Both the position numbers and the translations under genes were made by a program. A DNA stretch of 64,000 bases from Muricomes intestini (GTDB lineage: Bacteria; Bacillota; Clostridia; Lachnospirales; Lachnospiraceae), in NCBI RefSeq assembly GCF_004346165.1, contig NZ_SLZZ01000001.1, forward strand, positions 265,225 through 329,224, written 5' to 3'. Shown here in pieces: positions 1 through 8,643 of the stretch (the stretch's first letter is position 1; each line of letters begins with the position of its first letter). The notes beneath the pieces were generated by a model that saw only the letters and a program-made list of their open reading frames with translations, had not been told where the DNA came from and made no database searches.

Positions 1-792
1 GAAAAGCGGTATAAACTGTTTGCGGAATACAACGTAAGAGATTTAAAGGGATTTAATGAGAAAGCGAGTCGGATGAATACGGATGAAGATGCCCTGAAAA
101 AGATGCCTCAGATTGTAATTATTGTGGATGAGCTGGCGGATTTGATGATGGTGGCCCCCGGAGAAGTGGAAGGGGCAATCTGCCGTCTGGCACAGCTGGC
201 GAGAGCAGCGGGACTTCATTTAATACTGGCAACCCAGAGACCTTCCGTCAACGTTATTACGGGGCTGATTAAGGCAAACATGCCTTCGAGAATCGCATTT
301 TCTGTATCTTCCGGTGTGGATTCAAGAACCATTATTGACATGAACGGTGCAGAGAAGCTTCTTGGAAAAGGAGATATGCTGTTTTATCCCACAGGATACC
401 CTAAACCGGTCAGAGTGCAGGGCTCCTTTGTTTCAGATAAGGAGGTGCAGAAGGTGGTGGATTACTTAATTCAAAACTACGGAAATGTTTCTTACAATGA
501 AGAGGTGGAGGAACACATGAATTCCAGTGCTGCAGGAAACCAAAGTCCAGGAGCATCTGATGACGACGACAGAGATGCTTATTTTGTAGAGGCAGGGAAA
601 CTAATCATAGATAAAGAAAAAGCTTCTATTGGAATGCTCCAGCGAATGTTTAAAATTGGATTTAACAGGGCTGCCCGGATTATGGACCAACTTGCCCAGT
701 GTGGGGTGGTTGGACCGGAGGAAGGCACAAAGCCGAGAAAAATACTGATGTCAAAAGAGGAATTTGAACAATACATAGATGAGAACATATAA
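1..792 (+). CDS. ftsK: DNA translocase FtsK/SpoIIIE, C-terminal part (5' truncated by window edge)
   Basis: The frame is open from base 1, so this is the end of a longer gene. FtsK/SpoIIIE is a membrane-anchored hexameric motor that pumps chromosomal DNA through the division or sporulation septum. Visible here are the Walker B strand (VIIVDELADLMM), the ATPase sensor segment LILATQRPSVNVITG, and a C-terminal winged-helix gamma domain (from about base 565) that in this family reads polarity sequences on DNA. The Walker A part and N-terminal membrane segments lie outside the window, so vegetative FtsK and SpoIIIE cannot be told apart. The stop is 24 bases before fhs. Confidence 0.95.
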   Translation, partial: EKRYKLFAEYNVRDLKGFNEKASRMNTDEDALKKMPQIVIIVDELADLMMVAPGEVEGAICRLAQLARAAGLHLILATQRPSVNVITGLIKANMPSRIAFSVSSGVDSRTIIDMNGAEKLLGKGDMLFYPTGYPKPVRVQGSFVSDKEVQKVVDYLIQNYGNVSYNEEVEEHMNSSAAGNQSPGASDDDDRDAYFVEAGKLIIDKEKASIGMLQRMFKIGFNRAARIMDQLAQCGVVGPEEGTKPRKILMSKEEFEQYIDENI

Positions 793-816
793 AAATATAT
801 GCAGGGAGGAAAATGT

Positions 817-2487
817 ATGAAAACAGATATTCAAATTGCCCAGGGGGCGGAGCTGCTCCCTATTAAGGATGTGGCAGCCAGTATTGGAATTTCAGAGGAG
901 GATCTTGAGCCTTATGGGAGATATAAGGCAAAACTGTCAGAATCTTTGTGGAACAAAATAAAAAGATGCAAGGATGGAAAGCTTGTTCTTGTGACAGCTA
1001 TCAACCCCACTCCGGCCGGTGAGGGAAAAACTACAACTACGGTGGGGCTTGGACAGGCTATGGCAAAGCTGAACAAAAAGGCCCTGATTGCCCTGCGAGA
1101 ACCTTCGCTTGGCCCATGCTTCGGCATCAAGGGAGGCGCTGCAGGAGGCGGGTATGCACAGGTTGTCCCCATGGAAGACCTGAATCTGCATTTTACAGGG
1201 GATTTCCATGCGATTACTTCAGCAAACAATCTTCTTGCCGCAATGCTTGATAATCATATACAGCAGGGAAACACGCTTCAAATTGATCCCCGCCAGATTG
1301 TCTGGAAACGCTGTCTGGATATGAATGACAGAGTTTTGCGCAACATTGTAGTGGGACTTGGGAACAAAACGGATGGCATGGTACGTGAAGATCATTTTGT
1401 AATTACAGTGGCCTCTGAAATTATGGCAATTCTGTGTCTGGCCGACGATCTGGCCGATTTGAAACGACGTCTTGGCAGAATCATTGTTGCCTATAATTTT
1501 GAAGGGAATCCCGTGACCGCAGAGGACTTACAGGCTACCGGGGCAATGACTGCACTTTTGAAAGACGCTCTCAAACCAAATATTATACAGACACTTGAAC
1601 ATACCCCGGCGCTTGTGCATGGAGGGCCCTTTGCAAATATCGCTCATGGCTGCAATAGCGTGCGTGCAACAAAAATGGCGTTGAAACTCAGCGATATTAC
1701 CATTACGGAAGCTGGTTTTGGTGCAGATCTTGGGGCTGAAAAATTCATGGATATTAAATGCCGCAAAGCAGGCCTTAAACCAGATGCTGTAGTTTTAGTT
1801 GCAACTGTACGTGCTTTGAAGTATAATGGTGGAGCTGAAAAAGGCAATCTGGGCGAAGAGAGCCTTAAGGCCCTTGCAAAAGGCATTGTGAATTTGGAAA
1901 AGCATATAGAAAATATTCAGAAATATGATGTACCAATAGTAGTTGCATTGAATTCATTTGTAACAGACACCGCTGCCGAACATGAATTTATCCGCACATT
2001 CTGTGAAGAACGGGGATGTGAATTTGCACTTTCAGAGGTTTGGGAAAAGGGCGGTGAAGGCGGTATCCGGCTTGCAGAAAAGGTACTTGAGACACTGGAA
2101 AACAAAGAAAGCCATTTTCGTCTGCTCTATGAAGATGAATTATCTCTGAAAGATAAAATAGAAACGATAGCAAGAGAGATTTACGGTGCCCGTGGTGTCG
2201 TATATGAAGCTGCTGCCAAAAAGCAGCTTGCAAAAATTGAGAATATGGGATTTGGCTCTTTCCCTGTCTGTATGGCCAAGAATCAATATTCTTTGTCGGA
2301 CGACGCCGGCAAATTAGGCCGTCCTGAAAATTTTGACATTCATATCCGGGAGGTCTATGTGAGTGCGGGAGCCGGGTTTGTGGTTGCATTGACAGGAGCC
2401 GTTATGACAATGCCGGGACTTCCGAAAGTGCCGGCGGCTAACCAGATTGATGTGACAGAAGACGGCAAAATTACCGGTTTATTTTAA
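817..2487 (+). CDS. fhs: Formate--tetrahydrofolate ligase
   Basis: ATP-dependent ligation of formate to tetrahydrofolate giving 10-formyl-THF, a cytoplasmic one-carbon step used in purine synthesis and, in acetogens, the methyl branch of the Wood-Ljungdahl pathway. The protein is 556 aa, the normal family length, with the nucleotide loop [12 protein letters not shown] near residues 63-74. I chose the ATG at 817 because GGGAGGA lies just upstream; an in-frame ATG at 799 has no ribosome site. folD follows after 11 bases, so the two consecutive folate enzymes are co-expressed. The rest of a Wood-Ljungdahl cluster is not in the window, so acetogenesis cannot be claimed. Confidence 0.97.
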   Translation: MKTDIQIAQGAELLPIKDVAASIGISEEDLEPYGRYKAKLSESLWNKIKRCKDGKLVLVTAINPTPAGEGKTTTTVGLGQAMAKLNKKALIALREPSLGPCFGIKGGAAGGGYAQVVPMEDLNLHFTGDFHAITSANNLLAAMLDNHIQQGNTLQIDPRQIVWKRCLDMNDRVLRNIVVGLGNKTDGMVREDHFVITVASEIMAILCLADDLADLKRRLGRIIVAYNFEGNPVTAEDLQATGAMTALLKDALKPNIIQTLEHTPALVHGGPFANIAHGCNSVRATKMALKLSDITITEAGFGADLGAEKFMDIKCRKAGLKPDAVVLVATVRALKYNGGAEKGNLGEESLKALAKGIVNLEKHIENIQKYDVPIVVALNSFVTDTAAEHEFIRTFCEERGCEFALSEVWEKGGEGGIRLAEKVLETLENKESHFRLLYEDELSLKDKIETIAREIYGARGVVYEAAAKKQLAKIENMGFGSFPVCMAKNQYSLSDDAGKLGRPENFDIHIREVYVSAGAGFVVALTGAVMTMPGLPKVPAANQIDVTEDGKITGLF

Positions 2488-2498
2488 GGAGGATGCAG

Positions 2499-3338
2499 AT
2501 GGCACGGATAATTGACGGAAAATTAATTTCCAGCCAGATAAAGGATGAGCTTAAAGCAGAAGTTAATAAAATAAAGGAGGCAGGAGGGCATATTTGTCTG
2601 GCTGTTGTGCAGGTAGGAGAGGATCCTGCATCCACTGTATATGTAAGAAATAAAAAAAAGGCCTGTGCATATGTGGGGATTGAGTCCAGTGCTTTTGAGC
2701 TGCCGGAGACAACTACGGAGAAAGAGCTTGTGAATCTGGTGGAAAAGCTCAATGCTGACACAAGTGTCAACGGGATTCTTGTACAGCTTCCGTTGCCGCC
2801 CCACATTGATGAGGATAAGATTATACGTACTATTTCACCGGACAAAGATGTGGACGGTTTTCATCCGGTCAGTGTGGGCCGTCTCTGGATAGGGGAAAAG
2901 GGATTTGTGTCCTGTACTCCTGCCGGAATCATTCAGCTTTTGAAACGCTCGAATATTGAAATTGCGGGAAAAGAATGTGTCATAATTGGAAGAAGCAATA
3001 TTGTGGGTAAGCCGATGGCTGCACTTTTGCTTCGTGAAAATGGAACGGTGACAGTGGCGCATTCACGTACAAAAGAGCTGAAGAAGGTTGCAAAAAGAGC
3101 TGATATTTTAATTGTTGCTGTAGGGAAAAAGCAGTTTATCAATTCTGAGTATGTAAAAGCCGGGGCTGTTGTCATTGATGTGGGCATGCACCATGACAAA
3201 GACAATAAGCTCTGTGGAGATGTGGATTATGAAGATGTAGCCCGCAAGACATCCGCAATTACTCCTGTTCCTGGAGGAGTCGGACCAATGACAATAGCCA
3301 TGCTGATGAATAACTGTGTGGAAACTGTACGCAAATAG
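2499..3338 (+). CDS. folD: Bifunctional methylenetetrahydrofolate dehydrogenase / methenyltetrahydrofolate cyclohydrolase
   Basis: FolD interconverts 5,10-methylene-, 5,10-methenyl- and 10-formyl-THF with NAD(P). At 279 aa it is of standard length. Family motifs are intact: the YVRNKKKAC segment with the catalytic lysine, GILVQLPLP, the nucleotide-binding GRSNIVGKP and the C-terminal PVPGGVGPMT. Two ATGs are possible (2493 and 2499). The second sits six bases after AAGGAGG and is preferred, since the first touches the ribosome site. It is translationally close to fhs and shares its substrate pool. Confidence 0.96.
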   Translation: MARIIDGKLISSQIKDELKAEVNKIKEAGGHICLAVVQVGEDPASTVYVRNKKKACAYVGIESSAFELPETTTEKELVNLVEKLNADTSVNGILVQLPLPPHIDEDKIIRTISPDKDVDGFHPVSVGRLWIGEKGFVSCTPAGIIQLLKRSNIEIAGKECVIIGRSNIVGKPMAALLLRENGTVTVAHSRTKELKKVAKRADILIVAVGKKQFINSEYVKAGAVVIDVGMHHDKDNKLCGDVDYEDVARKTSAITPVPGGVGPMTIAMLMNNCVETVRK

Positions 3339-3349
3339 GAGGAAACAAT

Positions 3350-4633
3350 ATGAGGTGTACACATTGTGGTGCCATAATTCCGGATGATATGTTATATTGC
3401 CCGGAATGTAATATGGAAGTTCAGATTGTACCAGATTATAATCCTCTGGAAGATGTCCTTGCACGGGAAGTGAAGGGCTCTGTTGAAGATGCCACAAGAC
3501 AGATTAAGACGGATGATATCAGAAGATACCGCCGGGGAGAAGCTTTAGAGTATAATAATTCCACGAGAGTCCTCAGTCAGAACGAACTAGATGAGATACG
3601 GGCAAGAAGAAATGCTGCAAGCCAGGGGCCAAGAAACAGACAGACGACAGGGGCTATGAGGCAGGGCAGGGCAGAAGCGGAGGAAAAGAGACGCCAGCAA
3701 ATAGCCCGCAAAAAACGGCTGGCAAAGAAGCGCCGTAAGAGAGCACTGATTATTCTGCTGGTTTTTGCTGTTCTTGCTGGCATGTCCGGTTTTTTTCTTT
3801 ATCAAAATTCCTATGCGGGACAGATGAGCAAAGGAAATCAGGCCCTGCGGTCCGGAGATTATACAGCGGCGGAAAACTATTTTAATAGTGCAATTTCTAA
3901 AAATGAAAAAAAGCCCGAAGGCTATACCGGATTGTCAAAGGTATATATCCAGCAGGACGATTTAGATGGGGCAGAAGCAGTATTTCTGACGGCAATCAGT
4001 TCGCAGCCGTCCAATGTGGAGTTGTACAGGGCGGTGATTAGTTTTTATGTAGACACCGACCAGCTTCTCAAAGTGTCTGAACTTTTAGATGATTGTGAGG
4101 ATGATGAAGTTTTAAAAGGGGTGCAGGCTTATGTATCCAATGCACCTGAGTTTAGCCTGGAAGAAGGTACATATTCTGAGGTGCAGGAGGTTTCCTTAAA
4201 CTCCTCGGGTGAAACAATTTATTATACTACAGATGGCTCAGAGCCTGATACATCTTCTGAAAAGTATACGGAGCCCATTCTTTTGCAGGAGGGCGAGACT
4301 ACCGTTATGGCTATTTCAGTGAATAAAAGGGAAATTCCAAGCCTGACAGTCTCTAAAGTATATACAATTAATATTCCTGTTGCAGACGCGCCTGCGGTCA
4401 CTCCTTCGACGGGGCAGTATGATGCGGCAACACAGATTACCATCAATGTTCCCGAAGGATATACAGCGTATTACACACTGGACGGCAGCGAGCCATCGGA
4501 CACATCGGCAAAATACGAAGGGCCTATAGATATGCCGGAAGGACAGACCATGTTTAGCGCGGTTCTTGTCAGCAAACAGGGTAAATATACTCAGGTAACA
4601 AAACGAAACTATGTATTGGAGCCGGCAGGCTGA
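3350..4633 (+). CDS. Membrane-anchored zinc-ribbon / TPR protein with two chitobiase-C-like beta domains
   Basis: Function unknown. From N to C terminus (427 aa) I see a zinc ribbon (C3, C6, C17, C20), a charged linker, a very basic stretch (about 105-130), one transmembrane helix (about 131-151), TPR-like helices (about 157-225), and two similar beta-rich repeats, each with a YYT(T/L)DGSEP motif (about 275-340 and 355-425). The repeats resemble the chitobiase/beta-hexosaminidase C-terminal (CHB_HEX_C_1) domain. The ribbon would be cytoplasmic and the TPR and beta domains outside. It follows folD by 11 bases and ends the operon before a hairpin at 4672. A role in the envelope is an inference from topology only. 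Confidence 0.8.
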   Translation: MRCTHCGAIIPDDMLYCPECNMEVQIVPDYNPLEDVLAREVKGSVEDATRQIKTDDIRRYRRGEALEYNNSTRVLSQNELDEIRARRNAASQGPRNRQTTGAMRQGRAEAEEKRRQQIARKKRLAKKRRKRALIILLVFAVLAGMSGFFLYQNSYAGQMSKGNQALRSGDYTAAENYFNSAISKNEKKPEGYTGLSKVYIQQDDLDGAEAVFLTAISSQPSNVELYRAVISFYVDTDQLLKVSELLDDCEDDEVLKGVQAYVSNAPEFSLEEGTYSEVQEVSLNSSGETIYYTTDGSEPDTSSEKYTEPILLQEGETTVMAISVNKREIPSLTVSKVYTINIPVADAPAVTPSTGQYDAATQITINVPEGYTAYYTLDGSEPSDTSAKYEGPIDMPEGQTMFSAVLVSKQGKYTQVTKRNYVLEPAG

Positions 4634-4671
4634 TATACCACACCCCAAAAACATGATATAATAGAAAGACA

Positions 4672-4716
4672 ATAGGCCATCGTGAAATTATATTTTTCGC
4701 GATGGCCTATAATTGT
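4672..4716 (+). terminator. Hairpin after the zinc-ribbon/TPR gene
   Basis: A 16-bp near-perfect stem (4672-4687 with 4695-4710, one G-T pair) closes a short A/T loop. The T-tract after it is weak, so this may be a modest terminator. It separates the ftsK-folD transcript from the alcohol dehydrogenase promoter. Confidence 0.6.
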
Positions 4717-4761
4717 ACTGGATTTTGTGCAAGCTTTTATAAGAAATTCACGGCATAATGG

Positions 4762-4790
4762 TTGCGTTAAAAGTTTAACGGTGGTATAGT
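4762..4790 (+). promoter_or_regulatory. Sigma-A promoter of the alcohol dehydrogenase with an internal palindrome
   Basis: TTGCGT (4762-4767), 17-bp spacer, TATAGT (4785-4790). The spacer holds a perfect inverted repeat CGTTAAA-AG-TTTAACG (4765-4780), which could be a second operator. The predicted start lies within the Rex site that follows. Confidence 0.7.
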
Positions 4791-4794
4791 ATGG

Positions 4795-4812
4795 TTGTTA
4801 AGAGAATAACAA
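4795..4812. promoter_or_regulatory. Rex (redox-sensing repressor) operator
   Basis: TTGTTAAGAGAATAACAA, with perfect TTGTTA and TAACAA half-sites and six bases between. This matches the known Rex consensus (TTGTTAANNNNTTAACAA) at all but one position. It covers the expected transcription start of the alcohol dehydrogenase, so bound Rex should block initiation until NADH rises. No rex gene lies in the window. Confidence 0.8.
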
Positions 4813-4835
4813 GACTGTAAAGGAGATGCAATTAA

Positions 4836-6017
4836 ATGAGCAGGTTTACGTTACCAAGAGACATTTATCACGGAAAAGGAAGTCTGGCAGAACTCAAGAA
4901 CTTAAAGGGGAAAAAAGCTGTTCTTGTAGTCGGAGGCGGTTCCATGAAGCGCCAGGGATTTCTTGACAAAGCGGTAGGATATCTAAAAGAAGCCGGGATG
5001 GAAGTTAAACTTTTTGAAGGCGTGGAGCCGGACCCATCAGTTGAGACAGTTATGAAGGGCGCAGAGGTAATGCGGGCTTTTGAGCCGGACTGGATTGTTT
5101 CCATGGGCGGAGGGTCTCCGATCGATGCAGCCAAGGCGATGTGGGCTTTCTATGAATATCCTGATGTAACATTTGAAGATTTATGTATTCCGTTTAACTT
5201 TCCTGAATTGAGACAGAAAGCAAAATTCGCTGCAATCCCCTCTACTTCAGGTACTGCAACAGAAGTCACGGCATTTTCAGTCATTACAGATTATCATACA
5301 GGTGTAAAATATCCGCTGGCTGATTTCAATATTACCCCCGATGTAGCAATCGTGGACGCAGAGCTAGTAGAGGCACTTCCTGTAAAACAGGTAGCCTATA
5401 CTGGGATGGATGCACTGACTCATGCGATTGAAGCTTATGTATCCACTTTGAATTCCCCTTTCACAGATCCACTGGCAATCCAGGCAATCGAGATGGTATT
5501 TGATTATCTGCCAGAATCTTATAAGGGCAATCAGAATGCAAGAGAGCAAATGCACACTGCCCAATGTCTGGCAGGAATGGCATTTTCCAATGCCCTGCTT
5601 GGTATTGTACATTCTATGGCACATAAGACAGGGGCTGCTTTTTCTACCGGACACATTACACACGGATGTGCAAATGCAATGTATCTGCCATTTGTTATTA
5701 AGTACAATGCAAAAGACCCTGTGGCTGCGAAACGTTATGCTGAAATTGCACGCCGCACAGGACTTCCCGGAACTTCTGAGAAGGCCCTGATCAACAGCCT
5801 GTGTGAAAAGATAGATGATTTCAATGTACAGCTCAAAATACCTAAAACCTTGAAGGAATTTGGAATTGTGGAAGATGAATTCAAAGAGAAGATTGCTCAT
5901 ATTTCTGAACTGGCTGTAGGGGATGCCTGTACAGGCTCTAATCCAAGAAGCATTACGCCTGTGGAGATGGAAAAGTTGTTTTATTGTATTTATTATGGGA
6001 CTGAAGTGGATTTCTAA
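4836..6017 (+). CDS. Iron-containing alcohol dehydrogenase
   Basis: NAD(P)H-linked reduction of an aldehyde to an alcohol (group III metal-dependent ADH), cytoplasmic; the exact substrate cannot be read from sequence. At 393 aa the length is usual. The nucleotide motif GGGSPIDAAKAMW is present, and the metal ligands are seen as D and H in GMDALTHAIEAY, H in HSMAHKTGAAF and H in THGCANA. It is monocistronic, with its own promoter, Rex operator and downstream terminator. The Rex site indicates a role in re-oxidising NADH during fermentation. AGGAGATGC precedes the ATG. Confidence 0.93.
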   Translation: MSRFTLPRDIYHGKGSLAELKNLKGKKAVLVVGGGSMKRQGFLDKAVGYLKEAGMEVKLFEGVEPDPSVETVMKGAEVMRAFEPDWIVSMGGGSPIDAAKAMWAFYEYPDVTFEDLCIPFNFPELRQKAKFAAIPSTSGTATEVTAFSVITDYHTGVKYPLADFNITPDVAIVDAELVEALPVKQVAYTGMDALTHAIEAYVSTLNSPFTDPLAIQAIEMVFDYLPESYKGNQNAREQMHTAQCLAGMAFSNALLGIVHSMAHKTGAAFSTGHITHGCANAMYLPFVIKYNAKDPVAAKRYAEIARRTGLPGTSEKALINSLCEKIDDFNVQLKIPKTLKEFGIVEDEFKEKIAHISELAVGDACTGSNPRSITPVEMEKLFYCIYYGTEVDF

Positions 6018-6041
6018 TGAAAATGCCAAGTCTTTCAAAAT

Positions 6042-6069
6042 TTGACAGAATCTAAGAGAATCTTATATA
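6042..6069 (+). promoter_or_regulatory. Consensus promoter pointing into a terminator hairpin
   Basis: TTGACA (6042-6047), 16-bp spacer, TATATA (6064-6069). Expected initiation is near 6076, only about 40 bases before the end of the hairpin and T-run at 6081-6116. It would give a very short RNA or act as an attenuated leader. No coding region fits between. Confidence 0.45.
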
Positions 6070-6080
6070 CATAGAGTTGG

Positions 6081-6116
6081 GGGGCAGGCAAACCAAAATG
6101 CCTGTCCCTGCTTTTT
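6081..6116 (+). terminator. Rho-independent terminator after the alcohol dehydrogenase
   Basis: G-rich stem GGGGCAGGCA pairing with TGCCTGTCCC (one G-T pair) around an 8-base loop, followed by CTTTTTAT. It lies 64 bases after the dehydrogenase stop. Confidence 0.8.
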
Positions 6117-6126
6117 ATATACTGGT

Positions 6127-6239
6127 GCTGCGCTTCATCTCGCTGTGGCAGAGCGCCATATGAATTTTCGGCAGCATATGCATACGAAAGCAAGCTTTCT
6201 CCTGCCTACGCTGTCGGAAATTCGCATGGCTGAACTGTT
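6127..6239 (+). repeat. Repeat family B, copy 1 (one terminal repeat lost)
   Basis: About 113 bp closely similar to the reverse complement of 55652-55790. It keeps the right terminal repeat ATGGCTGAACTGTT (6226-6239) and the internal long hairpin built on CATATGAATTTTCGGCAGCA. The left terminal repeat and about 25 adjacent bases are missing. It fills most of the gap between the alcohol dehydrogenase and nfnA. Confidence 0.8.
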
Positions 6240-6281
6240 ACATATACTGTCAAAACAGGTGGGCTCTATAAAAAAGAAGAC

Positions 6282-6310
6282 TTGCCAAGCCCCTGTTTAT
6301 GTCGTATTAT
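6282..6310 (+). promoter_or_regulatory. Sigma-A promoter of nfnAB
   Basis: TTGCCA (6282-6287), 17-bp spacer, TATTAT (6305-6310), 40 bases before the nfnA start. A TTGTTA half-site lies just downstream (6320-6325) without a matching partner, so Rex control is not supported here. Confidence 0.65.
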
Positions 6311-6349
6311 AGAAAGGGTTGTTATTTATAGGGGACAAGGAGGAATAAG

Positions 6350-7240
6350 ATGTATAAGATATTAAAAGCAGAAACACTTGCTGACAAGACGTATCTGATG
6401 GATGTACATGCACCGCGTGTTGCCAGTCATTGTCAGCCGGGTCAGTTTATAATTGTAAAGATGGACGATAAAGGAGAGAGGGTTCCGCTTACGATTTGTG
6501 ACTATGACAGGGAAAACGGAACGATCACAATCGTATTTCAGGCAATAGGAGCTTCCACGACCAGAATGGCGGAGCTTAAAGCAGGGGACAGCTTCCGCGA
6601 CTTCGTGGGACCTTTGGGCCAGCCGTCTGAGTTTATCAGTGAGGATATTGAAGAGTTAAAGAACAAAAAGATATTATATGTGGCCGGTGGTGTCGGCGCT
6701 GCCCCTGTTTATCCACAGGTGAAATGGCTGCATGAGCGCGGGATTGATGCGGATGTTATTGTCGGGTCTAAAACAAAAGATTTATTAATTTTGGAAAAAG
6801 AGTTGGAGGTTGTGGCAGGTAACTTGTATATAACTACAGATGATGGCTCTTATGGCCGTTCCGGTATGGTTACCTCTGTCATAGAGGATCTTGTGCAGAA
6901 TGAGGGCAAACACTATGATGTATGTGTAGCCATCGGCCCCATGATTATGATGAAATTTGTCTGTCTGCTCACCAAGAAGCTGAATCTTCATACGATTGTC
7001 AGCATGAATCCAATCATGGTTGACGGAACCGGTATGTGCGGAGCCTGCCGTCTCCAGGTAGGTGATGAAGTGAAGTTTGCATGTGTGGACGGTCCCGAGT
7101 TTGATGGGCATCTTGTGGATTTTGATCAGGCTATGGCAAGATCCCGCATGTACAAGACAGAGGAAGGCCGTGAAATTTTGAGATTGCAGGAAGGGGACAC
7201 CCATCACGGCGGCTGTGGTGTCTGTGGAGGTGATAACTAA
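6350..7240 (+). CDS. nfnA: NADH-dependent ferredoxin:NADP+ oxidoreductase, small subunit (NfnA-type, FAD/[2Fe-2S])
   Basis: Ferredoxin-NADP reductase-like subunit, 296 aa. The FAD site is seen in GERVPLTICDY, the NAD(P) site in VAGGVGAAPVYPQ, and a C-terminal iron-sulfur site in DGTGMCGACRLQVG with a later FACVDG cysteine. With the next gene it makes an Nfn-type complex, which couples NADH and NADPH pools to ferredoxin by electron bifurcation. Homologous pairs have been called sulfide dehydrogenase SudAB; the adjacent NfnB-like gene and the Clostridia setting favour Nfn. The stop overlaps the next ATG by one base (TAATG), so the subunits are translationally coupled. Confidence 0.88.
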   Translation: MYKILKAETLADKTYLMDVHAPRVASHCQPGQFIIVKMDDKGERVPLTICDYDRENGTITIVFQAIGASTTRMAELKAGDSFRDFVGPLGQPSEFISEDIEELKNKKILYVAGGVGAAPVYPQVKWLHERGIDADVIVGSKTKDLLILEKELEVVAGNLYITTDDGSYGRSGMVTSVIEDLVQNEGKHYDVCVAIGPMIMMKFVCLLTKKLNLHTIVSMNPIMVDGTGMCGACRLQVGDEVKFACVDGPEFDGHLVDFDQAMARSRMYKTEEGREILRLQEGDTHHGGCGVCGGDN

Positions 7241-8634
7241 TGGCAGATATGTTAAAGAAGGTACCTGTAAGAGAACAGGCGCCGGAAGTAAGAGCAAAGA
7301 ATTTTGAAGAGGTTTGTCTTGGATATAATAAAGAAGAAGCGATGGATGAGTCTACCCGCTGCCTGGAGTGTAAGAATGCAAGATGTATCCAGGGGTGTCC
7401 GGTGGCAATCAATATTCCTGGATTTATCAAGGAAGTAAAAGCAGGTAATATTGAAGAAGCTTACAAGGTAATCAGTGAATCCTCCGCACTGCCGGCTGTC
7501 TGCGGACGTGTATGTCCCCAGGAATCACAATGTGAACAGAGATGTATCCGCGGAATTAAAGGTGAGCCGGTGTCTATCGGAAAGCTAGAAAGATTTGTGG
7601 CAGATTATGCCCTGGAGAATGATATTAATCCGGAAGGCCCCAAGGAAAAGAACGGACAGAAGGTAGCAGTCATCGGTTCCGGTCCCTCAGGACTTACCTG
7701 TGCCGGAGACTTGGCAAAGATGGGCTATGACGTGACAGTTTTTGAAGCGCTTCACGAGTTGGGCGGTGTGCTTGTATATGGTATTCCTGAATTCCGTCTT
7801 CCGAAGCAGAGGGTTGTGGCAAAGGAAATAGAAAAGGTAAAGGGTTTAGGAGTTAAATTTGAGAAAAACGTTGTAATCGGCAAGTCTGTTACGATTGACC
7901 AGTTATTGGATGAAGAAGGTTTTGAGGCAGTATTTATAGGCTCGGGAGCAGGTCTCCCCATGTTTATGGGAATTCCGGGAGAGAACGCAAATGGTGTATT
8001 TTCCGCAAATGAATATCTGACAAGAAGCAATCTGATGAAGGCTTTTGATGATTCCTACGACACTCCTATTGCCGCAGGAAAGAAGGTTGCAGTTGTCGGG
8101 GGCGGAAATGTAGCTATGGATGCAGCAAGAACTGCTTTGAGGCTTGGCGCAGAAGTGCATGTTGTATACAGAAGAAGTGAAGAAGAACTTCCAGCCAGAG
8201 TTGAAGAAGTGCATCATGCGAAGGAAGAGGGGATTATCTTTGACCTCCTTACCAATCCAAAAGAAATACTTGTAGATGAGAACGGCAATGTCCGGGGGAT
8301 GAAAGTGGTTAAGATGGAACTGGGGGAACCTGACGCATCAGGCAGGAGGCGCCCCATAGAGATTCCCGGCTCTGAGTATGAGATTGAAGTAGACACTGTG
8401 ATTATGTCTCTTGGAACATCACCTAATCCGTTGATTTCTTCTACTACAATCGGACTGGATGTAAACAGAAGGAAATGTATCATTGCGGAAGAAGAAACCG
8501 GACAGACTTCAAAAGAAGGCGTATATGCAGGCGGTGATGCCGTAACCGGAGCAGCTACCGTTATTCTTGCTATGGGTGCAGGAAAAGCCGGTGCAAAGGG
8601 AATTGATGAATATCTGCGCAATAGAGACAAATAA
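7240..8634 (+). CDS. nfnB: NfnB-type large subunit (glutamate-synthase small-chain family, NADPH-dependent)
   Basis: 464 aa. The N-terminal cysteine-rich region (RCLECKNARCIQGCP and CGRVCPQESQCEQRC) should hold two [4Fe-4S] clusters. It is followed by an FAD fold (GSGPSGLTCAGDLA) and an NADPH fold (VVGGGNVAMDAARTALRLG). Such proteins are often annotated gltA or gltD. No glutamate synthase large chain is nearby and the partner is NfnA-like, so transhydrogenase function is preferred. It works with nfnA in the cytoplasm to supply NADPH. Confidence 0.88.
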   Translation: MADMLKKVPVREQAPEVRAKNFEEVCLGYNKEEAMDESTRCLECKNARCIQGCPVAINIPGFIKEVKAGNIEEAYKVISESSALPAVCGRVCPQESQCEQRCIRGIKGEPVSIGKLERFVADYALENDINPEGPKEKNGQKVAVIGSGPSGLTCAGDLAKMGYDVTVFEALHELGGVLVYGIPEFRLPKQRVVAKEIEKVKGLGVKFEKNVVIGKSVTIDQLLDEEGFEAVFIGSGAGLPMFMGIPGENANGVFSANEYLTRSNLMKAFDDSYDTPIAAGKKVAVVGGGNVAMDAARTALRLGAEVHVVYRRSEEELPARVEEVHHAKEEGIIFDLLTNPKEILVDENGNVRGMKVVKMELGEPDASGRRRPIEIPGSEYEIEVDTVIMSLGTSPNPLISSTTIGLDVNRRKCIIAEEETGQTSKEGVYAGGDAVTGAATVILAMGAGKAGAKGIDEYLRNRDK

Positions 8635-8643
8635 TGGATGTAA

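Noticed and set aside
6320..6340. Rex site upstream of nfnA
   Set aside because: Only the TTGTTA half is present; no matching half at the right distance.
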